Shown piece after piece: positions 55,365 through 64,000 of a stretch of DNA of 64,000 bases (its first letter is position 1; every line of letters begins with the position of its first letter). Position numbers and translations under genes: made by a program. Location: the NCBI GenBank assembly GCA_948567375.1, contig OX419756.1, positions 21,581,001 to 21,645,000 on the forward strand, written 5' to 3'. The stretch is from Lunularia cruciata (Eukaryota; Streptophyta; Marchantiopsida; Lunulariales; Lunulariaceae). Under the pieces are notes generated by a model. The model searched no databases, had not been told where the DNA came from, and worked only from the letters and a program-made list of their open reading frames with translations.

Positions 55365-56054
55365 TGTAACACCCATTTGTGCATGTGTGTGGCATTGTGA
55401 TATTTAGCTTGTTATTACAAGTACTTGAGAGATATTATTTATATAGAGATAAAGGATGGTTCTACATTAGCCATGATTAGCTAAAGTTAGTCATAGCTAA
55501 GATAGAAGGAACCTTACTTTAGAGGAAGTGGAAAAGATGAGCACCACTATTTTGGATTCTAGTGTGTTGACTTGGTATTATTCCTAGGTGTTTGGCTTTG
55601 AGTAAAGAGTTGAGAACTCTTGGGCCCGCAAGCCTTTTTGTTTTGGATTCTTCTATAGTCCAAGGATAGCCCATGTGAAGGAATCCTTGAATTAGTGGTT
55701 GGGTCAAGATAGGATCACATGCTAGTAGAGTATGCCCATGTGAATGGATATTCCTTTATACTTTTTGACTTTACTTGACTTTTAGTCTAGTAATTTGAGT
55801 TACTCTTGTTATTAGTAACTTTGGTACGTAACTATTTCACAAGCATATAAACAAGGGGTGAGGAGGTACTCATCATCCTTTCATTTGCAATGATCTCTCT
55901 CTCATTGAGTTCTCTAATGAGAAATGTCTTGAGTCTTGGAGTGTTAGCCTTGGAGGAGTATGATGGAGTTGGGGTTCCTTGCCTTCTTAGTCCATGGTGT
56001 GCTACCATAATAGCCATCAGAGGTTCATCATGAGTGAGAGACAGATCGGCTCAT
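55365..56054 (+). repeat. T-family 3' LTR, copy T3 (690 bp)
   Basis: Starts TGTAACACCCATTTGTGCA right after the polypurine tract, ends GATCGGCTCA, TATA-like CATATAAAC at about 55845. It matches T1 and T2 over the full length. On its right it abuts element E in the RT region. Confidence 0.95.
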
Positions 56055-56152
56055 AGTCCTACCACCAAAATTTCTCCAAGTCCAAATGCTGACTTCTCTC
56101 TAGAAAGAGTCACTCTTGCCTCTATCTACCGCTTCAGTATAGCTTCCACGTC

Positions 56153-56830
56153 TCAAATGTGATCCCTAACAAACATCCTTATACCTCCACCCACCAATGT
56201 CTCATCCTTCTCACCCATTGGGCAACCCTTAATAGGTGTTTGATCCACAAACACACGGGTCTTCTCAAGAATGAAAGGCTGCAAAATATGGTTCATAGCA
56301 CTTTGCATATGTGCCACCAAGTTAGTAGCTCCCATTGGGAGAGTGCACATACGCATCAAGCCTAGCGGTGTCTGCATGGTGGTTATGTCATGGCTTCCTT
56401 CAGCAAGCTGAAACTGATCATACCTTGAATATAGATCTCCAATAGAGTAAATTGCCCTCCCTACAAACTCCTCAACAAAATCATCTACAGCCGGTCTTAC
56501 ATCCAAATTTTGAATTGTTACCTTGTTTGGTGATTGCATATCTTGTATGAACCACAGCCTCCTGTTCTTCTTTTTGAATGTGAACCAATGATTTGAATAT
56601 GGTGCTTCTGACAGCTCCAAAATTTTGGCTCTGACCTTCTCCTTCAACAACTTTGTTAGTTGGGGCAGAAGCACCTTTGGCACCAATATTGGTCTTAGGT
56701 CCCAAGGTATATGAGAAACTGTGAAAATGATCAACGATGTGATTTCCTATGGGTTCACACACCCAATCTCCTTGATCTTTAAAGCAAAAGCTTTCCGCAT
56801 TTACTAATCATCTCTTTAAACACTTGGCGC
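56153..56830 (-). pseudogene. pol: Reverse transcriptase of element E
   Basis: The open piece 56734-56153 reads PYSNHWFTFKKKNRRLWFIQDMQ, then YSIGDLYSRYDQFQLAEGSHD, TTMQTPLGLMRMCTLPMGATN and, at the catalytic site, FVDQTPIKG where Asp-Asp is expected (the second Asp is Gln). LPMGATN replaces the usual PFGLTNAP of plant Ty3/gypsy RTs. This pattern, with xPIKG after the catalytic box and IRMFVRDHI downstream, recalls gypsy elements of fungi as I remember them. The lineage needs a tree. Cut off on the left by T3. Confidence 0.85.
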
Positions 56831-56953
56831 TCAACCTCAATGGACTAACCATCCCCTCCAATTGTAAGTTCTGCCAAGGTCTCCTTAGAAAAGGAATAAG
56901 CAATATTCTTCTACTGCCTCAACCTTGGCTCTTCTCTAGTCCTATGTAGCAAT

Positions 56954-57823
56954 TCATGCATCCAACGGCAATGAAGCAGCAATGGGATGAACCTTTTTGT
57001 CTACTGTTTTGTACTTGGTATTGCACTCCACTTCATGAACCAATCTTGCAAGTGGACCATAAAGCCCCTTCCCTATCTCAATCACATATTCTCCTTTCTC
57101 CATTGCACTGATCACTTCTTGGACTGCTCTGCCTTCTCCCCAATCTTCCAACACTCCAATGATAGCCTCATTACCATCCATTTCACTTGCTGTTTTCAGA
57201 AATTTCTCCTTTCTTCTCATCTTTTTCTGCAAAATCTTTGACGTGTTCCCTACATGCACAAAGCAAACATTCCTATCTCTTTGGATTCCAAACGTATAAC
57301 CTATCAAAACAGTCCCACTTGCTGATTTCCTATGGTGGAATACTATATATGGCACCTTGTTCTTCCACCTTCCTTGCCAAGGCACCTAGTGGAAACCCCA
57401 TCTTCTAGTAGGCTTTTCCGGTTGTCTCAACTCTCTCCTATTCCTATCACTGCCCGGCAAAACAGTAAGGAACTGTACTATTCTGGCCCCGTTTTGACTC
57501 CTGACCTTTGGCACATGAGTTCCATCATTCAAGACTTTGCTCTCCATCCTAAACTGAGTGATAAAGGGCTGTCCTAATATGACCGGGTAGGGCAAGGTAT
57601 CATGTACAAACATGTTGCTTGATTCTATTACATTCCCTATCTTGATCTTGACATCAAGACAAGCCTCCCACAACGCATTCTTGGTTATTTTTACTAAATT
57701 TCCCTTCCAGTCGATGTCACGGTCCACCTTCCAGCAACCTTCTTCATAGACAGCCTTCAACATGAGGTTGACTTCAGACCCTAAGTCGATCAGCGCTCTC
57801 ACTAGATGCTTCACACCTTGCAT
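56954..57823 (-). pseudogene. Protease and linker of element E
   Basis: The protease core is ALIDLGSEVNLML at about 57,795-57,755 with the catalytic Asp-x-Gly, and PVILGQPFI near 57,590 as the distal ILG motif. A TAG at 57386 interrupts the frame, which continues to 56954 as a 143-codon linker (EIGKGLYGPLARLVHEVECN) of unknown fold. The RT follows in the same frame. Protease matures the polyprotein. Confidence 0.8.
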
Positions 57824-58000
57824 CTTGATCTTGCATTTGCTATAGCTCCTCGCTCAGAAGGAATCTTGCACCTCTTTGGACAAGGGCACAAAAGGCCTTT
57901 TCTCCTCAAGAGCAGCATCATAGACGTGTGCTTCTCTGGTCTTATCTTTTGGTTTTTCTCATTCAAGTTTAGACCATAAGTGCTCACTTCTTCTTCTGCC

Positions 58001-59004
58001 TCACTCCCATCCTTGTATATCAAAGACTTCATGTCCAAGTTCCAGACCATAAGTGCTCACTTCTTCTTCTGACTCACTCCCATCCTTGTACATCAAAGAC
58101 GTGTAAGGTCCTTCCTTGTAGAACCTCTTCTTCTTTGCCTTGACTAGGATAAGATCCTGCACATCTTTCCGCAAACTACCAAAAACCTCCTCATTTGTGA
58201 ACCCTCTCACCTCTTGCTTCCAAAACTTCTTAGCAATTTCCTGAGGATTGAGTTCCATCTCTATACCTCGGCTCAATAGCCGACCTGGTCCTTTCCTAGG
58301 AGATCTCTCTCCAATTTTCTGGTTTGTTGTTCCATCTACGTCCATTTGGGACTCCTCTCCACCACTCAAACTCTGGTCCTTACCCTTCGGAGTGTCGCTA
58401 AAGTGCAGTTCCTTCCTTCTGATCTGCCTTCTCTCTGGTTCCACTCGCTGTTGCTTCTCCTTTGCTTGTCCCTCACTTTCTGCCCTCTGATCCGTCTTCC
58501 ACTTTTCCTCAACCATTGCATTCCAAGTAGCACCAACTTCTGCTGTGACAGTTGTTATTGCTACTAGTACAACCCATCCTAATTTTCTCCAAACTTGCTC
58601 TGCAAGTCTTCTCTTCTCTAATTTGTCAAGGTCTGCCCTTTGCATTCTCTTAGTTGCTGCATTATACACACTAGGCTCAAAAGTAGCAACCGCCATACCT
58701 ACTTCACATTTGCCCATGTGCCGTTCCAGCAAAGCCTTCAAGCCCTCTCTGTTACCATTCAGCAGTATTGGCTCTCTGGTATCATAGAAGGCTATCTTCT
58801 TCATCCCGTGTTCCCAACAAACTTCACCCACTGTTTGCATATTGCTTCGAATAGCTCATGGCAGTCTCTTTTAGCATGACTCTTGCTATCACACCACATG
58901 CACCCATAGGGCTGCCTCTTCTCTCTACCTGTTCTTGTAACACTACTTCCACTCTGCAGCTGGTCGACTTGGTGCTCAGAATTTTCAGTACTTCCATCAG
59001 CCAT
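58001..59004 (-). pseudogene. gag: Gag C-terminal region of element E with zinc knuckle
   Basis: The zinc knuckle is CMWCDSKSHAKRDC (CX2CX4HX4C) at about 58,908-58,867. It leads into a 279-codon frame (58840-58001) rich in Lys, Glu and Arg with no recognised domain. A 72-bp near-identical tandem repeat lies at 57972-58115 (units starting at 57972 and 58044), encoding SEEEVSTYGL twice. Frame changes occur near 58,840 and 58,050. Confidence 0.75.
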
Positions 59005-59334
59005 GAAATCTCATCAACTACTCCCTCTTTGGTCACATTGTTCACTTGCTATTCCACCTTCTCTCGGTTGGGTCCAAAGGGCTGCTCCAAACTAGTGCCT
59101 TGGTTATAGCTTCTTCAGCTAGTTCCCTCTATCTCCTCCTACGGCTCACCCAGACAACAACAATCTTCTTCCACTCAACTATTCCCAAGCAGTCAGGTTG
59201 AGGCAAGTCAAGTGCATACTTCAACTCATCTTGCAAACAGCTATCTGCAGCTCGTAGGAAATTGTTAGACAACTTTAATTTTATTGCTTCAGCCTCGCAG
59301 GTTGACAATTGTCCTAGCCTTTTATTAAACTCTC

Positions 59335-59787
59335 TCAGGAGTTCCTACGGCCCCAAGATTTGCTCCTATTGTTCACCCAATCCAAGAACATGGCTTGGGC
59401 AACCTGATCCGCATCTTGCAATAGGAATTCTTCTTTCATCATCTGTGAGAATTCCTCCCATGTTGCAACCTCTTCCACTGAACTCTCAACCACCTTCCTG
59501 ATTTCAAGCTCCACCAGCGTAGAGAACCTTGCAATGGCAACCTTCTCATCAAGGTCATGAATCTTAAACTCTCTCCAGTAGACCTTCAAGTACTTAGTCA
59601 CATCCTTCCCGTCAAACTCTCCCAATTGGTCCACCAATACGCATAGACACTTCGTGACTTGGGAAGACTGCACCTTCACTCTATCTCTCTCTTTGTCTTG
59701 ATCCTTCATGGCTCTCATGGCCGCCATGACAATCAGCAAGAGCTCTTGCTCCCTTGACATAGCTAAAGATGACAATTTAGGCCCCAT
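59335..59787 (-). pseudogene. gag: Gag N-terminal region of element E
   Basis: A 150-codon frame starts at 59787. After a helical N-terminus come VDQLGEFDGKDVTKYLKVYW, HDLDEKVAIARFSTLVELEI and ATWEEFSQMMKEEF, the layout of a retrotransposon capsid domain. It ends at a stop near 59335. Degenerate sequence links it to the zinc knuckle at 58,900. The start codon lies about 105 bp from the primer-like site. Confidence 0.72.
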
Positions 59788-59892
59788 CCTTACCTCCGCT
59801 CAAATCAAATACTAACACCCGACTCAGCCCCAATCTGCTTTGAACTTCTCTCTCAGCTCCAACCGTTCCTAATGTCTAAGCACAAGCCTCGA

Positions 59893-59913
59893 GATTCCCC
59901 AACATGGTCGCCA
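59893..59913 (-). other. Probable primer-binding site of element E
   Basis: On the minus strand TGGCGACCATGTTGGGGA, four bases after the LTR end CCACA. It resembles the tRNA-Asp type TGGCGCCGTTGCCGGGGA at 13 of 18 positions. The tRNA is uncertain. Confidence 0.5.
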
Positions 59914-60679
59914 CTTATGTGGCAAGGATTGTTTGATCTTGAGAGTGCGCCGAGCACATGGTTGCTTGTGCTCAGTTTGTTCTTGTTGTCAATGCCTCAA
60001 AGTTTCTTGTAATCTAACACTCTCTCTATTCTTGGATTGTTGGAAAACTCCTTTTTGCCAGAGCATGTTGTTTTCAATTGCTCTTGAGGTTGGTTCTCCT
60101 TAAAGGTTCCGTGATTATCCTTCACCTTAATAGAACTAGGCATGTTTTGCGGGGTTTGGGTTTATTGGTTTCTACCCTTGTCTGGTTTATATTATAGTTT
60201 CCTGGTAAGTTCAGCCTATGGTTTTGGATATGGTGCTTCATAGAGCTGGATCAGGTGGTCTCTTAAGAGAATAAAAATGAGAGGTCTATCCCAATTCAGC
60301 TCCGGGCACCCTAATCATTAACTACACCATTCACATAGACCAGATTGAAAGCTCCTAGAATGGAGCTTTCTCTCGATGCTTGCCACAGATCAGAACTCAC
60401 ATTGGTTTCCGGGACTCATCATTCATAAGAATATCAAACTCTGGAGTTCACAAGTTTTGGACAAGCCAAACAATTCTAGGCTATGCAGTGCCTGCACTAA
60501 GCTTTCCAATGAATCATCAACTCAGCCGGAGCACTTCACATATACTCTGTCTGAAAGCAGTTAAGGCAACTCACCCTCCAAAACTCTTTATTCTCCTATG
60601 CCCTAGTTCTGCAGATCCAACTTACTCCATTCAGTTAGGTCAGCCAACTTTGAATCTTTTCTTTTCCCCTGCTTCAGAT

Positions 60680-60738
60680 GAGGAGAATTCTGAAGTGGCT
60701 CAGCTCATCTGAAGCAGAGCCACTTCAGAATTCTCCTC
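60680..60738. repeat. Perfect 21-bp inverted repeat with 17-base loop
   Basis: Arms 60680-60700 and 60718-60738 are exact complements (GGAGAATTCTGAAGTGGCT is the core). A second, overlapping 12-bp perfect pair (60671-60682 with 60704-60715, GCTTCAGATGAG) would form an alternative hairpin. Confidence 0.93.
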
Positions 60739-61079
60739 CTCTCCTCTCAAAAGTTTATTCCTCTATTCAATTTCATGTCCTGCGTTAATTCCTTCTGCCA
60801 CTCTATTTTCCTGCCAGACCTTTAGTGTCTCCTCCAAGAAATCTCTTCTTCCTTGCCAAGACTTCCAAGACTTGCATAGTCTTCTCCTGTCATTCTAAAC
60901 ATCCTCTTCTTGCAGCCTCCTTGCTCAGGTCTCCACCTTTGATTGTCCTTAACACTCTAGGTTCTGTACAAACCCTACACACTTGATTTCTCTCTCCTCT
61001 GCCCAGACTTCCCAACTCCTGCACATCCACACTAATCCTTTGAGAAAATTTTCTTTTTGTCTTACTTGTCTCTCCCTCT

Positions 61080-62340
61080 CTTCCATGTCTAGCTCCTATC
61101 ACTGCCTATTCAGCCACTCTTCACATTCAAGAAAACTCTTTCTCTGCCATATCTCTCTTTCTTACATGGAGCATAACTCTTCCTTGTCCTTAACTCTTCC
61201 TCCTATCACTGCTTGTTCAGCCACTCTTCACATTTGAGAAAACTCCTTCTCTGCCATATCTCTCTTTTATATTCAAGCAGAACTCTTCCCTGTCTAGTTC
61301 CTGTCATAGCCTATTCAACCACTCTTCACATTCAAGAAAACTCCTTCTCTGACATATTTCTCTTTCTTACATTTGAGCAAAACTCTTCCCTATCCAGCTC
61401 GTATCACTGCCAACACTCTCTCCAACAAACCCTCATTTGAAAATGCTTCCTTGGCAACACTTCAGCAAACCTTACATCCTTCAGCCATTCAAGAAAATCC
61501 CTCACACTTCCCTGTCTTCACCTTCTTGAGAATTTCTGCCTTGTCCACTCTTCAGCAAGCCCTACATCCTGCAAAAATTCTTCCCTGTCCACACTCTTCA
61601 CATTCAAGAAAACTCCTTCTTTGACATGTTTCTCTCTCTTACATTTGAGTAGAGCTCTTCCCTATCCACACTCTTCACAGACAACACTCTCCACAACAAC
61701 CCTCCACATTGAACATTGTTTCCTCTATTCAGTCTCTCCTTTGTGAGAATTCTCCACTGCCACACTCTAAACAACAAACCCTCTACATTCAAAAATTCTT
61801 TGAGCAAATCCTCTACATTTGAAATTGGTTCCTCTGTCCAATCTCTCCTCTGTAAGAATTCTCTATTGCCACACTCTCAATAGCAAGCCCTCTACATTCA
61901 AAAATTCTTCCCGGCTCAGCCTTCTCCTTTGTGAGGATTCTCTCTTATCCACACTCTCAATAGCAAATCCTCTACATTTGAAAATTGCTCTCCTTCAAAA
62001 TTTCTTCCTTGTCCAGCCTTCTCCTTTGTGAGTTCTCTCCTGTCCACACTCTCAACAGCAAACCCTATACATTCAAAATTGCTCCCCTGTCAACACTCTC
62101 ACAGCAACCCTCATACATTCAAAAATACTTCCCTGTCCACCTCTTCATAGCAAACACTCTCCACAAAAAAACCCCTACATTCGGAAGTCATTCCTCTATC
62201 CAGCCTCTCTTTAGTGAGTTTCCTCCACTCCCAACACGCACAGCAGCCAACCCTCTACCTTTAAAAAATACTTCCCTGTCCACCTCTTTACAGAAAAACT
62301 CTCCACAGCCAAAACCCCTACATTCAAAGGTCATTCCTCT
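61080..62340. repeat. Degenerate pyrimidine-rich tandem repeats
   Basis: Irregular units of about 45-65 bp recur, built from CACTCTTCACATTCAAGAAA, CTCTGCCATATCTCTC, CTGTCCACACTCTC and CAGCAAACCCTCTACATT. They vary in order and length. The same words occur as reverse complement at 63,490-63,960. Confidence 0.75.
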
Positions 62341-63374
62341 GTCATTCTTTCTATTTTTGGTCTTGTCTTTTCTTTCTGCCAATTCACTCCTTTTGATTCA
62401 CTTCCTTCTCTTGTTTCTGCTTGTTCCTTCCCTATCCCCCTCCTTTGATCACACCCTTCCTTCATCTCCTTCCTTTCATTTTCCCTAGAATTCTCCATCA
62501 CTGCTAGTCTCTCTATCTCCCCTAAATTCTCTTGCTTAGTCTTGCCAAAAATCAAAGCCAAAAACCCTTTTTCAATAGATTCTTTTCTTTCCTTTCAGTA
62601 AACCCCTTGATCCTTCAAGAAATTATTCTTGTCCAAGAACCCTTTCTCCCGAATCTGTCCTCTCTCTCCTCTTGTCTCCTAATCCCTTAAAACTCTTTTT
62701 CTCTGCTACTAAATGAAAAATACTCCTAAGGCTCCAACAACATTAAAAAAATCCTGAGCTCGTGTAACATAAATTTAAGCCCTAAGTTGGTGTAACACAA
62801 AGAAACTCTTGAGCTCATGCATCATTTTCCAAGCCCTCCAAGCTCTTGAAACATAAAAGAACTTCTGAGTTTACCCAACTCTTGCAACTTCCCCGAGCTT
62901 ATGGCAATACAAACTATTTCCGGCTTAACAAGAATATAGTAAATATCTCTCGGTAGCATAAAACAACTCCCAAGAAATATTGACATAAAATCTGAGTTCA
63001 TTACAATAGGAAGAAGAGAAAAAAACTTTCACACCAAAGCATCAAGGGCACGTTGTTGTCAGGGAAAATGATTCATGGTTATCATCAGTGGCATTTGGTG
63101 AGCTCAAGAGTTTCCCTTTATGTTACATAAGATCAAGAGTCTCTTTTAAGTTTTTTCATGAGCTTGGAGTTAAATTTGTGTTATGCCAGCTCATGACTTT
63201 TATTATGTTCCTGGAGTCCCAAAGGTATTTTAATTGATGCATCTTAACAAAAGAGTCCCGGAGGTATTTTTTTAGAGCATTTGAGCAAAAGAGTCTCAGG
63301 AGTATTTTATTTGGCGCATTTGAGCAAAATAGTCTCAAGGGTATTTTAGTTGGGGCACTTTGAGCAAAAGAGTT

Positions 63375-63408
63375 GGGGCGGGGGGGGGGGGGGGAGGGAG
63401 GAGGGGGA
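63375..63408 (+). other. Poly-G tract
   Basis: Fifteen consecutive G residues (63380-63394) with neighbouring G runs of 3 to 5. It could form a G-quadruplex; run length may be affected by sequencing error. Confidence 0.85.
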
Positions 63409-63538
63409 TGGAGATATATTTCGTGTTTGAAGTGACAAAGTGAAAAGAGGATAGATATTTTGGGGGATTTCAGGCTTGGGCCTGGGGTTGTGCAGAACTA
63501 CAAGAGAAAGGGTGGTAGGAAGGGCAGAGTGACAAAAG

Positions 63539-63780
63539 TGAATTTTTGAAAGTATGAGGGTTTGTTGCTGGGAGAGAGCTAGACAGAAGTGAATTTTCAA
63601 AAGAATGAGGTTTGTTGTTGGGAGAGAGTTGGACAGAAGTGAATGTTTGAAAGTATGAGGTTTGTTGCTAGGAGAGAGCTGGACAGAAATGAATTTTCAA
63701 AAGTATGAGGTTTGTTGTTGGGAGAGAGCTGGACAGAAGTGAACTTTCGAATGAGGGTTTGCTGCTATGAGAGGGTTGGC
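63539..63780 (+). repeat. 50-bp tandem repeat, four to five units
   Basis: Units start at 63539, 63589, 63639 and 63689, with a partial one at 63739. Each carries GTGAATTTT, then TATGAGGTTTGTTG, GGGAGAGAG and TGGACAGAA. The period is exactly 50 bp. Confidence 0.9.
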
Positions 63781-64000
63781 AAAGGAGAACTCACAAAAGG
63801 AGAGACTGGAAAGGAAGGAGCAAGCTTGGACAGGAGATGAATTTTTGAGTGTAAAAGAGGACTGTGCAAGAGCAGAAGGCAGTAAGGATTTTTCCCGCAG
63901 GAAGGGCTGACTGCAAGCTTGGACAAGAGATGAATTTTTGAGTATAAGAGGTGACTATGCAAGAGCAGAGGGAGGTTTATCTTCTCATTTTTTGATAGGG

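Larger units (their letters stand above)
53572..56054 (+). mobile_element. T element (Athila/Tat-like), 3' half
   Basis: RNase H, integrase, a C-terminal extension without chromodomain, a polypurine tract (ccgggggtaaa) and a 690-bp 3' LTR follow in order. The 5' half is missing: RNase H starts abruptly after the LTR of chromovirus B. This copy shows which coding region belongs to the T LTRs found elsewhere in the window. Confidence 0.9.
56055..62990 (-). mobile_element. Ty3/gypsy element E, atypical lineage, minus strand
   Basis: In minus-strand order: a long pyrimidine-rich LTR on the plus strand (to 59918), primer-like site, gag, zinc knuckle, protease, RT. RNase H and integrase are missing, because the T3 LTR abuts at 56054. 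Protease, linker and RT pieces share one reading frame over about 2.7 kb, so the decay is moderate. The RT motifs differ from those of the other plant gypsy elements here. Confidence 0.8.
59918..62990 (-). repeat. Long pyrimidine-rich LTR of element E
   Basis: It begins (plus strand) TGTGGCAAGG next to the primer-like site. A related sequence runs in the opposite direction from about 63,060, so the outer end lies near 62,990; the exact base is unknown. It contains a perfect hairpin at 60680-60738 and degenerate repeats at 61080-62340. No protein-coding frame in it is convincing. Confidence 0.6.
63060..64000 (+). repeat. Inverted partner of the element E LTR, cut by the window end
   Basis: Plus-strand sequence such as GAGCTCAAGAGTTTC near 63,097 mirrors 62,800-62,830, and purine-rich repeats from 63,490 mirror the pyrimidine repeats of 61,080-62,340. 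Together with 59918-62990 this is a head-to-head pair of LTR-like sequences centred near 63,020. Confidence 0.6.

Noticed and set aside
62188-62561. Minus-strand Lys/Glu/Arg-rich open frames in the pyrimidine-rich LTR
   Set aside because: They follow from the purine-rich strand composition and contain tandem repeats; no domain or start context supports coding.
1-64000. tRNA, rRNA, organelle or bacterial genes and CRISPR arrays
   Set aside because: Nothing resembling them was found; short primer-site matches to tRNA ends belong to the retrotransposons.

Overview
The window is plant nuclear DNA made almost entirely of nested, decayed LTR retrotransposons. I recognise no intact host gene, tRNA, rRNA, CRISPR array or bacterial feature. 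The plant signs are Ty3/gypsy chromoviruses with a tRNA-iMet primer site, elements with Athila/Tat-style primer sites (TGG..CC..GTTG..GGG), a Ty1/copia element and very long LTRs. The species cannot be read from the sequence. A large, repeat-rich, possibly non-flowering genome is my inference, because two element families look unlike typical angiosperm ones.

Layout. 1-2885: 3' part of a chromovirus (copy A), heavily mutated. 2886-4553: leader, primer site and 690-bp LTR of a minus-strand Athila/Tat-like element (family T). 4554-9545: plus-strand copy 1 of an unusual Ty3/gypsy element. 9546-13110: AT-rich, nothing recognised. 13111-27289: a minus-strand giant-LTR gypsy element; each LTR is 3.6-4.4 kb and carries remnants of a coiled-coil reading frame. 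28260-29730: a third, older copy of that LTR, cut by chromovirus C (29731-31557, minus). 31558-31930: truncated T LTR. 34078-36357: broken coiled-coil reading frame of unknown function. 37321-41000: decayed copia element. 41381-47907: copy 2 of the unusual element, minus strand, interrupted by a T LTR. 47908-53571: nearly complete chromovirus B with two 423-bp LTRs. 53572-56054: 3' half of a T element. 56055-62990: minus-strand gypsy element E with an atypical RT and a long pyrimidine-rich LTR, followed to the window end by an inverted copy of that LTR.

The most notable system is the unusual element at 4554-9545 and 41381-47907. Combining the two copies, its order is protease, C5-cytosine DNA methyltransferase (motifs I, IV with PCQ, VI ENV, VIII, IX, X in canonical order), reverse transcriptase, RNase H, integrase, then a C-terminal PHD finger where other elements carry a chromodomain. 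It therefore joins a potential DNA-methylation writer and a histone-tail reader to a retrotransposon. Both copies are dead here, but the catalytic PCQ and ENV survive in copy 2.

The second notable point is chromovirus B. Its LTRs carry a dense cluster of heat-shock elements, including a perfect four-module GAA/TTC array, just upstream of a TATA box, which suggests heat-responsive transcription. Its LTRs differ at only five sites, yet its flanks belong to two different elements and show no target-site duplication.
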